In this document: positions 47,845 to 60,395 of the stretch, piece by piece
How positions within the stretch are numbered: the first letter of the stretch is position 1
How the letters are laid out: every line of letters starts with the position of its first letter
DNA from: Owenia fusiformis
Lineage: Eukaryota; Annelida; Polychaeta; Sabellida; Oweniidae
DNA: 64,000 nt
Assembly (NCBI GenBank): GCA_903813345.2
Contig: CAIIXF020000008.1
Span: forward strand, 34,556,867 to 34,620,866
Direction: 5' to 3'
The notes under the pieces: model-generated
Databases searched by the model: none
Seen by the model: the letters and a program-made list of their open reading frames with translations, nothing else
Told to the model about the DNA's origin: nothing
Made by a program: the position numbers and the translations under genes

Positions 47845-48650
47845 TAAACAAAATCTACAAAGTTATCATACTCTTTACACCATTTGGAAATGGAGACAAA
47901 ATGCACAATGATGACTTTCGAAATTAGGATTTGTGGAAATGATGAAGAATCTACATTTTCTGGATATATACAGTTATGTGTTCTAGTTACATGTTCAAGA
48001 AATATATACATGTTCTAGAAATATAAACGTACATGTTCCAGAACTATATACATGTTCTAGAAATACATACATATATATTCCTGAATGTTCTAGAAATATA
48101 TACGTTACATGTTCTAGAAATGAATACATATTCCAGAAATACAAACATGTTCTTGAATGTTCTAGAAATATATACATGTTCCAGAGGACATTTTTATGAG
48201 GACAGTGAGCATTGCAAAAATGGATTATTAAGGATACTGTAGTCATAAACAGTAAAAGTGACATTGTTTTAAGAGAAAACTGACTAGATTTAATTTAATG
48301 TTACAAAACAGTGTACTAGCACTTATGAGAGAGAGACTGGAATAGTATAAAATATGAAATGAAATAAGGTTTAAGATTTGGGATATATCTTGGATCATTG
48401 AAACATTCAATTTTATATTTATTTATGAAGTTGTAATTTGAGGTTATTTCATGATGAAAATTTGAGTAATATCTCAGATTTTTCAATTGAGCGATTTTAT
48501 AATTATTTATAAATGAAAATAGAAATGAAAAGCATGTGACCGAGGATGTTTACACTTAATGTGTAAAGTAAAATGTATTTTTAAATGTGCACAAAAATAA
48601 AATAAAAATTTAATTGTAAATAGCAATAAAGAATTTTGTGTGATGTTTAA
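47845..48650 (+). other. XRN2 3'UTR with TTCTAGAA repeat
   Basis: Follows the stop TAG at 47842-47844. Between about 47990 and 48185 lie roughly eight degenerate units of ATGTTCTAGAAATATATAC. The best polyadenylation signal is AATAAA at 48625-48630, preceded by several AT-rich near-matches. Confidence 0.7.
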
Positions 48651-49414
48651 AATGTCTGTAGATTCTCATTGAAAGCTCAAACCATGATCCCAATCTTTAA
48701 GTCCCCCCTCCCCAGTATTTATATATTAGGTATAGAATATGAGGTATGGACAGGCTTGATGCAAGACTAAATTATCTGTGTGTACGCCACCCTGTTAGCT
48801 TCCAAAATGTAACAAAAAAGAAAAATTCAGTTTTTACAAATTGTACATTAATACATATCAAAATAACAAGTGGATCAAGAAATATATCAGCAACATGACC
48901 TTGTCAAAATGCCTAGCAAATTTTGCGTAAAGATGAAATTCAAGTTAGTTAGTTTTCACAAATAACGGTCTATTTACTATGATCCAAACATGTGGTGCAA
49001 TGTTTAAGGGATAAAGAATCCTGTATCATTCTTTATTGGAAAAACATGAATGCATTACTAATATGTACATATAATGCACGAGGACAGAATCTGAGTACAT
49101 AATCAGTATGAGTCCGTACATAGATGAATACCTTTAAATCCAATAAAGGATGATACAAGGTTCTTCATTGCAAATAGTCACACTAAATCCAAAAGTAACC
49201 TTGACAATGAGTTTCAATCAAATGTAGGTGAATTAGAAAAAGATCAATGAAGATGAGATATCCCAAAGTAGTCAGTTTTATCCCCGGGGTTTTATCCTTT
49301 CAAGTAATTTTGTTAATTAGGTTATATAATAGTTCCGAGGTATCGAAGTAACCGAAGTTGAATTGATGTTTGAAATTGTCCGTATGTATCAAGAATATTT
49401 TAATTTGTGCTCAG
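48651..49414. other. Intergenic, XRN2 to acid phosphatase
   Basis: No gene. A weak inverted repeat pairs AAAGAATCCTGTATCATTCT near 49015 with AGGATGATACAAGGTTCTTC near 49145, probably a decayed MITE. Confidence 0.4.
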
Positions 49415-49512
49415 ACATTGCATTTGTTGTTGCCATGGGAGACTGGGGGTCCTGGACCAAGGACCAGAAGAGCATTGGAGATGCCATTGCCAACTGGGTG
49501 TCCAAAAATAAG
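49415..49512 (+). pseudogene. Relict exon of a second acid phosphatase gene
   Basis: After CTCAG, an exon-like segment encodes AFVVAMGDWGSWTKDQ and a further 17 residues, clearly related to exon 2 of the intact gene (AAIGDWGAGTTAQK). It starts in the same phase and ends at the same point (SKNK), but the donor is lost: AATAAG runs into TGG and reading stops at 49533. No other exons of this copy are visible nearby, so it is probably the remnant of a tandem duplicate, or less likely an alternative exon. Confidence 0.75.
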
Positions 49513-50024
49513 TGGATTTTGTCATCACTTTAGGTATGGCTTAAACTCTACATGGCAAGATAACCAAAGTTGTAAACTTAAAAGTTAGGAATGAAGTTAC
49601 ACATCTCATTGTAATTAAGGAATAAAGTTACACATCTTCTACTTCCAAGGTGGTTATAATACACCTTCAATGTGAAAATAGGGCTGAAACCTTGTGAATC
49701 AAGATGGTACAAATGAACATTGAAGCAATCGAAAGGAAACTCCCGATCGTCAAACTTATATCCCTAAATACCCCGATGGCGTTACAATGAACGAAAAGTG
49801 TATATGAAATGGCGTTCATTTATAAGGATTCATCATTTTGATTTAATTCTCTTAAAAACATGAATGGGAATTATAACTATTATATCAACGTCCATGAAAA
49901 GTAGGTCAAAGGAAAACTCGTCCTGAATTTTATTATTATGTAATTATCATTATGTAATTGCGTTATGTATTTCTATTATCATTTTGATAACCCTGAGATC
50001 AGAGATACGATATTGCTATCATAT

Positions 50025-50091
50025 TATAAAACCAGCTCACATCCTTTGCATGAGTATACGTTTGCAAGCGTGTCGTCATCTTCCCACAAAG
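50025..50091 (+). promoter_or_regulatory. TATA box and non-coding first exon of the acid phosphatase
   Basis: TATAAA at 50025-50030, with a donor CACAAAG|GTACGT at 50091/50092 about 60 bp downstream. The coding exon at 50619 begins right after TTTATTTCAG, so a 5'UTR exon of about 35 bp starting near 50055 fits. The start site itself is inferred from TATA spacing. Confidence 0.5.
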
Positions 50092-50618
50092 GTACGTCCA
50101 CTTTTGGAATTAGAAAAATTTTATGAGTTGAATTAAGAGGGTCAAATAAAGAAAATATAGATACGATTATGTACCTAGAACGTCAGTAAGGGAATACTTT
50201 TTTTATGGATTAAAGAAATTCGAAAACACCGGAAGTTTAAATAGTTTCAAAAGATTCTATTGTCTCTGTTCAAAATGAGAAAAACACAAATGACAATCAA
50301 GTATTTGAACTATATAAAAACACGGGAGTTTACTTTTAGAAATAACACAATAGCAATAAACATAATGGCAAAAAATAGAGATTATTTTGTCATAAAACTA
50401 TTTTTTCTTCCTTTCACAACCTTTATTTTACTAAACAGGACGTTTCGGATCCTGTCTGGATCCTTTTTCAACTGTATTAAAAACTGAACTGAAGCGCTAC
50501 CAAATGGTTTTGTGTTTTAATAATCCAACCTGAAGGACATGTTTGAGGAGATTATTTTGGTTTTCAGTGTATTTTATGTTACAGCCTAAGTAATTATTCA
50601 TATTTTGTTTTATTTCAG

Positions 50619-52804
50619 ATGAAGATGTCTATGTCTTGTGTGTTTGCCTTGGTTGTTATACTGGGCTCCATGGAGCAAAGTGGAGCAGGTTTGTAAAATA
50701 CCTTGAAATCGTAAAAAGCTTAATGTTGAAACTTAGCATAACAAAATAGAACACCCCCTCCATTAGTTTTGCAACTGGAAGGACGTGCGGATGAATTTGT
50801 TAAAATCATCAAACATTAACAGATACACGTGGTCCTAATGAGGATTCTCTTTGACAAATTTATGGAAGGGAGTGTATACTTTTATTACAAAATGATTTTG
50901 ACTAGTTCCTCAATTAAATTATTTGCTTGGGTTAGAATGCAGATCTTAACAATCTCAAACGCATCTTTCATTCGAATGCTACTGCTAGATTCTGAAAGGC
51001 ATCATAATACACTTTTTTCTGGCCACCCTGTACCTCAACGGAAAAACGTTATGTCACTATTTTCTAAGATTTACAATATGATTGGATATATGATAGATCA
51101 AATATCATCTCTAATATAAAGAGTGTGGACGAGGTCTCATTATTACGAAGGGTAGAATATAGTTTGTCTATACATATAGATGTTGTATTTGCTGCCATTG
51201 GCGATTGGGGAGCTGGGACAACTGCCCAGAAAGATGTAGCTAAGTCAATGGCTGGATGGATGGACAAAAATAAAGGTAAGACAAGGTAAACAAAGATGCA
51301 TTGACTGATAGTTTAGTCACTTTAACCACGAACTTGATCAAGCAGATTTTGGGCCAAACTTGTTTTTAACACCCCCTGGCATTTTTTAAAAACGGCCCCA
51401 ACCCACAGCCAGTAAGAAGTTAAGATTTGGGGCAAACCCAAATCATGATCTGTACCTTCTTCTCATTCGTCTTCTATACAATAGATCATGATTTTGGCTT
51501 GCCCCCAAGCATAACTGCATACCGATTGTGCCCCACATTGGCAAAAGCGGGCGCGCATGTTAAATCTTTTTATATTTTTTTCAGGCGACTTTATTGTAAC
51601 ACTGGGAGATAACTTCTACAGCGGTGTGTCTGATACCAAACACAAATATTGGGAAGATCGCTGGAAGAAGGTGTACACTCAACGCTCTCTTCAGAAGACT
51701 TGGTACGTTACCCTTGGCAACCATGACCACAACAGAGGCAAAGCCAAGAATCAGGTAATCAAGCGAACAGCTGTCCACATTGTTCAGGTCTGGGGGTTCT
51801 CTTGTCCATTCGCCCGTCCTTCAGTCCCTCTTTGAAAACTGATTTTGTTTCGAGATATCCCAAAAAGCCGCTTTAAATTTAAATTTCATCCAATTTTTAG
51901 AACACTCAATCTACATTTACAAAGGTCGCTCCAATATTTATGAAATATGAAAATTCTCAAGCTCACTGCATCATTTTTAGAAAAATGTGCAAATGTGTAG
52001 GTTTCCCTGCCACCACCCACTTCACTCTTGAGTCCATTTAATTTTTCTTTTTTCTTCACCCTGCAATTATTAACCAAGTGGCTGATAATGTCTTCAGCAA
52101 AGCCACTACAAGTGTATAATGTTTATGTTATGTATTTGTAAAATAAATTCTATGAACAAAAAAAATTATGAAATATTCCGTTGTCATTTATAGATACACA
52201 AATTATCACTTTGAATAATTTGTACGTTTAGTACGTTTTGAATATCCAGGTGGCTTATAGTAAGGTTAACAGCAAATGGCACCTCCCCAAAAACTACTAC
52301 AGCTTTACTAAAGGATCCGGTTCCGGCAAAGTCCACTTTATCATGCTTGATACGACCCCCCTTGTCAAAGGGGACAGCCGCCAATTGAGATGGTTGGAGA
52401 GCGAATTGAAGAAACCCAAAGGAAGTTGGATTGTCGTCTGCGGACATCATCCCGCCTTTAGCGGACCAGAAGGAGGGGTCAACTCAAGAATGAGCAAAGA
52501 TGTGTACTCATTGTTGAACAAGTACAAAGTAGCTGTTTACCTCGCTGGACATGTCCACAACTTGGAGCATCTACGTGAGAACGGCAAACGCGCCAGTTCG
52601 TGCACAGATCTTGTTGTAAGCGGAGCCGGTGGGGCGAGGGGACGAACCAAGAAGGGCGGCTACAGGAATGTGCAGTCAGTGGCTTTCAAGGAGGCGTATG
52701 GGTTCATAGGAGTTAAGATATCTTCCAGTAAATTATCGATTTCTTTTATCGATAAAAGTGGGAAGACTACTTACTCATTTTCCAAATCAAACCCCCGAAA
52801 ATGA
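50619..52804 (+). CDS. ACP5: Tartrate-resistant (purple) acid phosphatase type 5
   Basis: Secreted or lysosomal binuclear-metal phosphatase. Exons 50619-50688, 51180-51275, 51585-51754 and 52250-52804 give 891 nt, 296 aa (human 325), phases 1, 1, 0. The start is the first ATG after an acceptor and begins a signal peptide (MKMSMSCVFALVVILGSM). All metal-binding blocks are present: GDWG (Asp32), GDNFY (Asp64, Tyr67), GNHDH (Asn101), GHHP (His178) and GHVHN (His213, His215). The last block has Val214 where GHDHN is usual in the family. The C-terminus is Lys/Ser-rich and ends SKSNPRK. Symbol by homology to vertebrate ACP5; copy number in this species is unknown. AATAAA at 53227. Confidence 0.93.
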
Positions 52805-53226
52805 TACCTTTTTATGTGTAATGTCAATTATTAATGTAATGGTACTGAAATATAGATTTCTTAATTGATTTTGTCCATTTCAAGTGTATCTTCTGTATTT
52901 GTATGGAATGGGATTTTCAGGAAATTCAGCTCATTTTCCCGAAATCCTACCAAGAAAAACAGCTGAACATGGAGAATATTATTTGCTATGAGGACCGATT
53001 TTGAATATATTTATGCTGTTAAAGCCTCGACCTAGACCGTTCAAGTATGCCATCTATTGTGCAACTCGCACAATTTGCAGTTTTCTGAATACCACATGAG
53101 TTAAATATTCTAGTATTCTTCAACAAAACTGCGTTCGCAGCTGTGAAAAACTGAAAAACCCAAGAGAGCAGCCATCCAAAGCCATGTAAACAATATAACT
53201 AATAACGCGAAAAGATTTCAAACGGC

Positions 53227-53232
53227 AATAAA
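53227..53232 (+). promoter_or_regulatory. Polyadenylation signal of the acid phosphatase gene
   Basis: AATAAA, 423 bp past the stop codon. No closer canonical signal was seen. Confidence 0.45.
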
Positions 53233-55647
53233 ATCTTTTTTGTCTATTGTAAAATGCGACATAATGAAAGGCCCCATATTAGCCGACTTGAGAAGTGGAC
53301 TGAGTATGTATGTGTACGTGTGGGGGGGGGGTCATAATCATTCATCTCAACTTGGGCCTAATCTCAATTTCCTTTTCTACTTGATATTATGAATGAAATT
53401 ATATATTTGAAAATAACAATAGAGAATAATCGAAGTATTATATATAAGTTGTTATTACAATCATAAATCTACAATAAATCTACAATATTTCTCACGTCAC
53501 TTACAACAAACAAATGTTTTATTTTACAATGCCTTAAGTGACAACACTGTTATCTTTTTAGCACCTGTCATATCAATTTAGAGTACAAATCTATAAATGT
53601 ATTATCTTTTGACAATAAGTACCTCTTACGTTAATAACCAGTATGGTCCTTAAACATCAATTGTGGGTAAGTTTCTATTGTTAAACGTTGTATTTTAGTG
53701 ATTAATATCTGCCAATGTCGTCGATACATGTAGCGTGATTGATTCAATTGGTATCAATGACTCTTAAGACGACTATATCGCTGCCACGTTCTTAGTCCAT
53801 TCAAGCGCCAAGTCCACCGGAAGGGGGGGGGGGGTAACGTTACGATGACTTCAGTTTCCGTATGTAACATACATCAAAATATTCCAAGATTGCGGAAGAA
53901 TAACGTTTCTTTAAGTTAAACTAAATCGATGCAATCTTTCGTAATAGTTGATTTTTTTCAATCAACCCTTTCTGCAATGTGCTGTTGTATCATATGAAAG
54001 CAAGCAGAAACTGTAGTTATCATAAGGATCGTTACCCCATGATGAATTATCATAAATAACTTCTGTAAAACGACGCGTTTAGTCATGACGTCATTGACAT
54101 CGTCCAAGACACGGACATAATGGGCTCGCATCGGTTCGATCCCCTGGACGTAATGGCTATACACCGTTTACAAGCGAACTTAGTCACTCATGAGGCCGGG
54201 TCACGAGGCACAAATTCTTTCGAATTCTTGATATAAAGAAGTGGTACGTGACCATACTGACATTTTTTCAAACACCAAAATTGTTGTTTATCAACGAAAA
54301 ACTGACACTTGGTCAATGAGCTTGGTTAGTTTAACACGTTGTTGCGATTGATACTATAGGTCCATTATGTCTTCACAACTATATCATAGTATTTAAAGGT
54401 AAATACATGATAATACAATATAGATTTAATACGATATATCTGAAATGGAATTAACAAAAGAATGTGTCATTTCTTCTGTTCTTTATATAAGAAAAGACAA
54501 AACAAAACGTATTGAGAAGTACATATAAAACGCATTTTGCATTATTAGGAACTCATTGAAATACTAAACAAAGCACTTTCAATTATGAAAATTACTTTCG
54601 TTTCTTATTTCCTCTATATTATTGAGACAGGATTATTTGAGATTATTTTGTATTAATAGCTCCAACTTAGAAGGCTTCTCTTGATCAAGTCATTCAGATA
54701 ACAGCGTTTTACCAATTTTCTCTAGATTTTGAGTCAATTGTGTGAGTTTATTTGAATTGTGTACAATTTAAAGCGGGGACTCTATGCTTGTCCGCTTTAT
54801 TCCTCGCTATATATGTTCTTTCTTTTTTTATAAGAATTTGCGCAAAAAAGATACTTTCTTTGGTGCGATTAATTACGGGTAGCGTATGATGTTTAAAAGG
54901 CCTTTGAGGGTGACGTTGCATTTTATGTTGTTGTTTGGGTACTGAGTTGGTACAAGGTATTGATCGTGTGGTTCAAAATATCACTTTCCTAATATATTTG
55001 AGTTATTCTGGTCGGTGGGAGAATCGGGAGAGGCTGACACATCGTAAATATTGAATCACAGTCGCGATTTTCAATGGTAATGTTTGGGGCTGACAAATCA
55101 AGGCAGGTTTTATTGTGACGTGTTCAATTCCACTCATTTCTCTCCAAAATTTGAATGAAGTGTCTTATTTTCTGGCATTTCTTTACCAATTAAGAGTATC
55201 AACTACATGTCTGTCAAAATCATTCCTTGCTGAGTCCATTCTATTCCATTCAATTTTCGATTTTAAAACTTCACCATTGTTAACGTTTTTCTCACGGGGG
55301 ACAATAGAACAGGAACTTGTATAGGGCATTTGGTAAGGTCTGTATGCGCTCTGGCTCAATGCGGCTTAGGATCGGGTGGGTCAACATATGTTTAGGGACC
55401 ATACAAATACTGTTTGAATAGCCATATTTGGTACACATAGGGACCAAAAGAGCCCAATAAAGCGGAAGGATTTGGGAGGGGAACTGGTAACTTTAAGGCA
55501 CCGTATTGCTAAAGTTAAATACCAAATCCGGATCTTATTACTAAATTGCAACATTGTGACACCAAAACCAAGGAACCATCCTGATTTACTAATCTTGCGT
55601 CACGCCCTTGTGACTCTAATCTGTACACCCCAAGTAGAAATTTGATA
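53233..55647. other. Intergenic, no gene seen
   Basis: Holds G-runs (about 53325 and 53824) and several short open frames without any family likeness. Confidence 0.4.
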
Positions 55648-55762
55648 AGTCTAGCTACAAGCCCGTGTGACCCCCAACCCCTACGCACCTCGACACAAGT
55701 GAGATGTTTGTTAAGTCAAGTAGGTGGGGGGGGGGGGGGTCACAGGGTCTCGAGCTAGACTT
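55648..55762. repeat. MITE-like inverted repeat with G-run
   Basis: AAGTCTAGCTACAAGCCCGT with GTGACCCCC on the left pairs imperfectly with GGGGTCACAGGGTCTCGAGC and TAGACTT on the right. A 15-18 bp G-run precedes the right arm. Confidence 0.6.
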
Positions 55763-55904
55763 AAGTTTGATATTGATTTTTGGTCAACAGTTTCCTTTTT
55801 TATAAAAATCACGTACATTCCTCTCAGTAAGGTGTAATCTATTTAAGGGGAAGTTACTGTGAAGGAAAAGTTCAGGGGCACTTACACCCACCCTTCATTG
55901 ATAC

Positions 55905-55975
55905 TTCAATTCAGTCAATGAAGTGAAATACCCTTGGACCAAGGATGACTTACACCATGTTAAGGACACTACTGG
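55905..55975. repeat. Short dispersed repeat (first copy)
   Basis: GAAATACCCTTGGACCAAGG followed by ATG...ACA..ATGTTAAGGACAC recurs at 58012-58070 as GAAATACCCTTGGGCCAAGG. The type is unknown; one copy lies ~100 bp before the tRNA-like sequence. Confidence 0.5.
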
Positions 55976-56069
55976 AGGTCCAATACTCCCTCAAAAGCCC
56001 TACATCTCTCCCGAATCCATCCTTCAAATCGGGCTCTCAGCTCGAAATTTCAACTGACCAATATCTACT

Positions 56070-56143
56070 CTACCCTTAGCTCAGCGGCTATAACGTCGCT
56101 CTCTCACAAAGAGTGATGATTATACGATGCAGGAATGAGATAG
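56070..56143 (+). tRNA. Degenerate tRNA-Val(CAC)-like sequence (pseudogene or SINE head)
   Basis: TTAGCTCAGCGGCTATAAC matches a tRNA A-box region. It is followed by an intact anticodon arm, GCTCT-CTCACAA-AGAGT, with anticodon CAC. The T arm (ATACGATGC) is decayed and the acceptor stem does not pair. It is a tRNA-derived relic rather than a working gene. Confidence 0.5.
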
Positions 56144-58380
56144 AAATTCAATGCAAGACCAAAGTAAATTGAAATATAGAACTGATGTTTCCAAGTCGAC
56201 AGATCGATTAGTTAGAGACCTCACTTGTTTAGTTATGATATTGGTAATCATATTGATATGAAGACTACACCATAATCCCCTCGCCAGACGATTACCCCGA
56301 CATCAGATCTCAAAGCAGTAATTTCTGAAATGTAAAATGAGGTGAAAACGCGTGGAGTTTATTGAGAGTAACCAAAAGAGAAAATAAAGTATAAAATTCT
56401 CTTTGAATTAGGGTGATGAGTTATTCCAGTGAACCATCGTTAGATGTTGAAAACTGGAGAAAATGAGCTGTGGACGCTTGGCAGATATGACATTCTCGCC
56501 AAAATACCATAATACCATGGAAATCCATCACATGGCAAAGTTTGTGGTAATCCGTGGTTTGCTGTGACAGGGTGTGTCATTCTAAATACGCGCCCCAAAC
56601 CATAGAAACTAGAAAACACAATCCAAATACAGATAAATCCTTAAAATTAAGCTTGATACTCTCGTTGGTGGTATCAATTTTAACAATTATATTTTACTAA
56701 AAATACCCAAGGATGAAAATTAGAAATATAAACTCCGAGCAAGTCTACCTAAAATACCAAACCAATAAAACGTCAAATGTGTCACCTACACAAGTCATGG
56801 TTTATGTATTTTTATCGATCAATAGAGCAAGCCACAAGGCTGTATAATAAATAGTCTTTAGATAGACACTTCAAAGACTGCTTGGGTTTCCGTCAATCAA
56901 CGTCCTTGGTTTAAAATTCATACCCTATGATTTGTTTTCGGAAACAAATCAAATTTGGTCTTAAATTTAACGCAAAAGTTCATGTGTCATTCTTCAATGT
57001 ATCTTAAGATGCCTTTAATCAGGAGTTTCAATTGATTCGTTGAATTTCTGATTATCTAGCCGGAATTTGGAGTGGAATGAATTCGTTAAAATCCACTGGA
57101 TGGCACTCCACTGATCAAGGTTTGGGTCCAAGTGGCTCTGAAGTGTCTCGGCTTGAAGATGGGCCCCGGCCGTAATCAGAACCAATCTTATTACACAAAG
57201 CGGGTCAATTCCAATCAATCAAACGAAGTACAGACATTGCATGGGCCCTAACTGCTTTCAAAAAAGGCCAATTACGGGTTCGCAGCGCTACAGCTGAGCT
57301 TTGTGAATAATTTCATTTTGGGCAGAATTTGCATATACAAGGACTCTTGTCTGTCATTGAGGAATAAAAGCTAATTTGCGACATCGTGATTAAGAGAGCA
57401 GTTTGGAAAACATTCTTTAGGATTTCACTTAAGGGTATTTGCATTTGATTTGTAATTGTCTTACAGTTTTTTAAGCCAGTGACATTTCTTGGCATTATGC
57501 GACTTGTATATTTGTTCATCTTATCAATTGTTACGAATACCACCCATTTAAAAAGGTTCAATTTGACCTTTTCTCAGTTTCATTATTTCCTGAAAAAAAT
57601 CGAAACGCTTATCCGACATTGTTGTCTTATCGGATAAAATAAAATAAAATTAGTTCCATTCTTATGAATTAATGTTTATTCGAACATGACTGTATTCACG
57701 CCTTCTATTAACTGTAAACAAAGTCAACATTTCACCCGGGGTATATTCGCCAACTTGCCCCTGGTGATACGTGTATTGTGTGACATCATAACGGCGGGCC
57801 GTAGTAATGTGTTTGAGACTTCTTTTCATGGTTTTGTCTAATTTGGTGATGTCAGACGAGCGGACAAAACGGACTTCCAACATTTGGGTTTTCACTTTCT
57901 GTTTCTGGCTACGGGCCTGTAAGCCTTATCATATTTGAAAGGATGAACGAGACTGAGACAACCTGCGATCTTGAACACCAGGACGCAAATACCTCCATCT
58001 CAATAAAGAGAATTGAAATACCCTTGGGCCAAGGATGCCGTTGAACATGTAAAGACGCCTTTGGGCGTCTATCTAATCACATATCTGCCACAAAACAAGG
58101 AAATTATACTCAGGCTAATACAAGGAACTACATTTTCGTTTTTAGATGAAACTTGATGACTTGAAAATTATTCTAGTTAAGAAAATATTGGCATAGCCCG
58201 ACTACTTGTATTCATCGTAACATCCTTAGTCAATAAAATCATTTCCTGTGACAACGCATCGTCTACGTCCATTCTGCATCTAGTGCAAGGCTGGTTTCAG
58301 TGTGCTAGGCAACGGCGTCTCATTCTTAGGTATCGGTAGTAAAAAGCAACCATATATGTGAAATTGCAGCTTAGCGCTAG
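56144..58380. other. Intergenic, no gene seen
   Basis: Non-coding by eye, apart from the second copy of the short dispersed repeat at about 58012-58070. Confidence 0.4.
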
Positions 58381-59552
58381 CACTGGTGATCCACTCGATT
58401 ACGCTGGTTACCAAAACGGTTCGTTTTGGTAACAAAATGTCGGAACATCCGGAAGGTACGATTTTTCTCGTTTCCTTATTTTACACGTTGTAGGCAGAAT
58501 TCCCACGACATTTCTTAACACAAACGTGTATCAGTATCATATGTTTAAGAAAGTGTACATATTTGCGAATTCAAATAGTTCAGAAGACAACAGAATCGTC
58601 GATTTACTTCCTCACTTAAGTCATTGCACAGAATTGGTCGAATAGCCGATAGATGTCATTCATTGATTAAACATGACGTCATATTTGAGATCTTAAGATA
58701 AATCTGACGTCATGACGTCAGTGCCATAGAAACTGAGATTGTCTTATTTTATTTTGACGTCATTCCAATGTAATGAACCAGTTATATCACCAAAAGTTAT
58801 CATATTTTGTTTGAAATTGGCCGAAAAGTTAAAGGTATGAGGATTCTAATCTCAACGGAATCAAACAGATCTACCTTCAAAGTTACAGAAACCTGAGATG
58901 ACTAAGATACCATATGATTTTAAGTACCTCTACCAGATCGTTGAATATCCTCATTTCACCATTTTGACGCCATTTCTAATGGATTTCAATGGAGTCATGC
59001 ATGAATTCCTCATGATTTTTTCAAAACAAATTGGCCGAAAAGTGTGCATGTGTACATTGCTTAAAACATGTTAAATCAGTAAAGGTTGATGTCTAGTTAT
59101 AGAAACCTGAGATGACTAAGGTGGCAAATCAATATCATTCGCACAGTAAGCGTTCGAAAAATGTCTCCATTATAAATCCCATAGGCTTTGGAAAACCGGA
59201 AGTAATGGGTCTGCGCATGCGCAGTGAAATATTGGACAAATTTTGTGCAATGTTACATAAACGGTTTGGGTTAAAAGTGCAGATCTTAACTGTTTTTCGA
59301 AAAACCGTTTATGTAACTTAAGTGAGGAAGTAAATCGACGATTCTGTTGTCCTCTGAGCTATTTTTTCGAAAACATGTACATTTTCTAAAACATATGATA
59401 CTGATGTACGTTGTGAGAAAAAACGTCGTGGGGATTCTGCCTACAACGCGTGAAATAAGGAAAAAAGAAAAATCGTGCCTTCGACGTTCCGACATTTTGT
59501 TACCAAAACGGTTCGTTTTTGGTAACCAGCGTAATCGAGTGGATCACCAGTG
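58381..59552. mobile_element. Transib-like non-autonomous element with ~240-bp TIRs
   Basis: Ends CACTGGTGATCCACTCG and CGAGTGGATCACCAGTG, flanked by GCTAG on both sides (58376-58380 and 59553-59557). The arms stay complementary for about 240 bp (for example TTACCAAAACGGTTCGTTTT, and the AATCGTCGATTTACTTCCTC block). A CAC-start terminus plus a 5-bp duplication fits Transib/RAG-type elements, but this is an inference. The interior has direct repeats (AGAAACCTGAGATGACTAAG at ~58887 and ~59100). No transposase. Confidence 0.8.
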
Positions 59553-59557
59553 GCTAG

Positions 59558-60395
59558 ATTAGCGAGTCTGGTATCTCATTAAATACTTTTATAGGAGTTG
59601 CAACTTTTTTTGAAATTATGTAACTATAGGCTTCTACATAAAGTGAGTTCATTTGAAATTTATATTCTGAAATAATGTATTTCTTGATAGAATCTTAATA
59701 CTAAACACCCCTCACTCATCTAGAAGGAGCGCACGGGAATCATAAGAAAAACGCGCTAGTTCTAGATTCGCAGCTTATGATCTTCCCCCTGCCCTTATTC
59801 AATTGCTTTATTTTATTGATTTTGTTTGTTTGTTCATTTGATTATTGTTAGTTAATTATTAATCCAACAAATGTTCAAGCTGATGAACTTTATTCCTATG
59901 ACTATGTGACAACCTAAATGTCTTCACATAACGCTGTAATTGTTTTCTAAAATCAAAATAGTAATTTATGACGTGCACGGACCTGGGGACAATTAGGGAA
60001 ATACGGGCTGATTTCAGCTTTGAGCGTTAATCTCTGCATCATTTAAAAAGCTAGCTATGTGTTTTACATATCATTTTGAAGTACTTTTTATTCGCATTTC
60101 AGTGAAATTATTTATTATTCAAAATTTTGATGGGATCCAACATATTTTTAAAGTTAAACATATCCCAAAATCGTCAAATACGCTGTAAGACGTAACACTT
60201 TACACTCACAGGGCTCGTTGAAATTGGGATAACTTTTGAAATAATGATCAAAACCTCACTAAAATTTCACAATTTATTCAATGGAACATGTTCATTTATG
60301 ACGTCACAATTGCTTAACGGCTTCAGTTGAAATTATCATATGTGAACGCTTTTAAAATTTTCAAAATTGTGTAAGGTTTTGAAGGCGGATGGGAC
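59558..60395. other. Intergenic, no gene seen
   Basis: AT-rich spacer between two transposons. Confidence 0.4.

Noticed and set aside
50829-51119. 96-codon frame in acid phosphatase intron
   Set aside because: It covers a mariner-type terminus and intron, with no homology, and lies between well-defined exons.
54131-54145. GGTTCGATCCC, a perfect tRNA B-box
   Set aside because: No A-box or cloverleaf could be placed upstream; probably chance or a very decayed relic.
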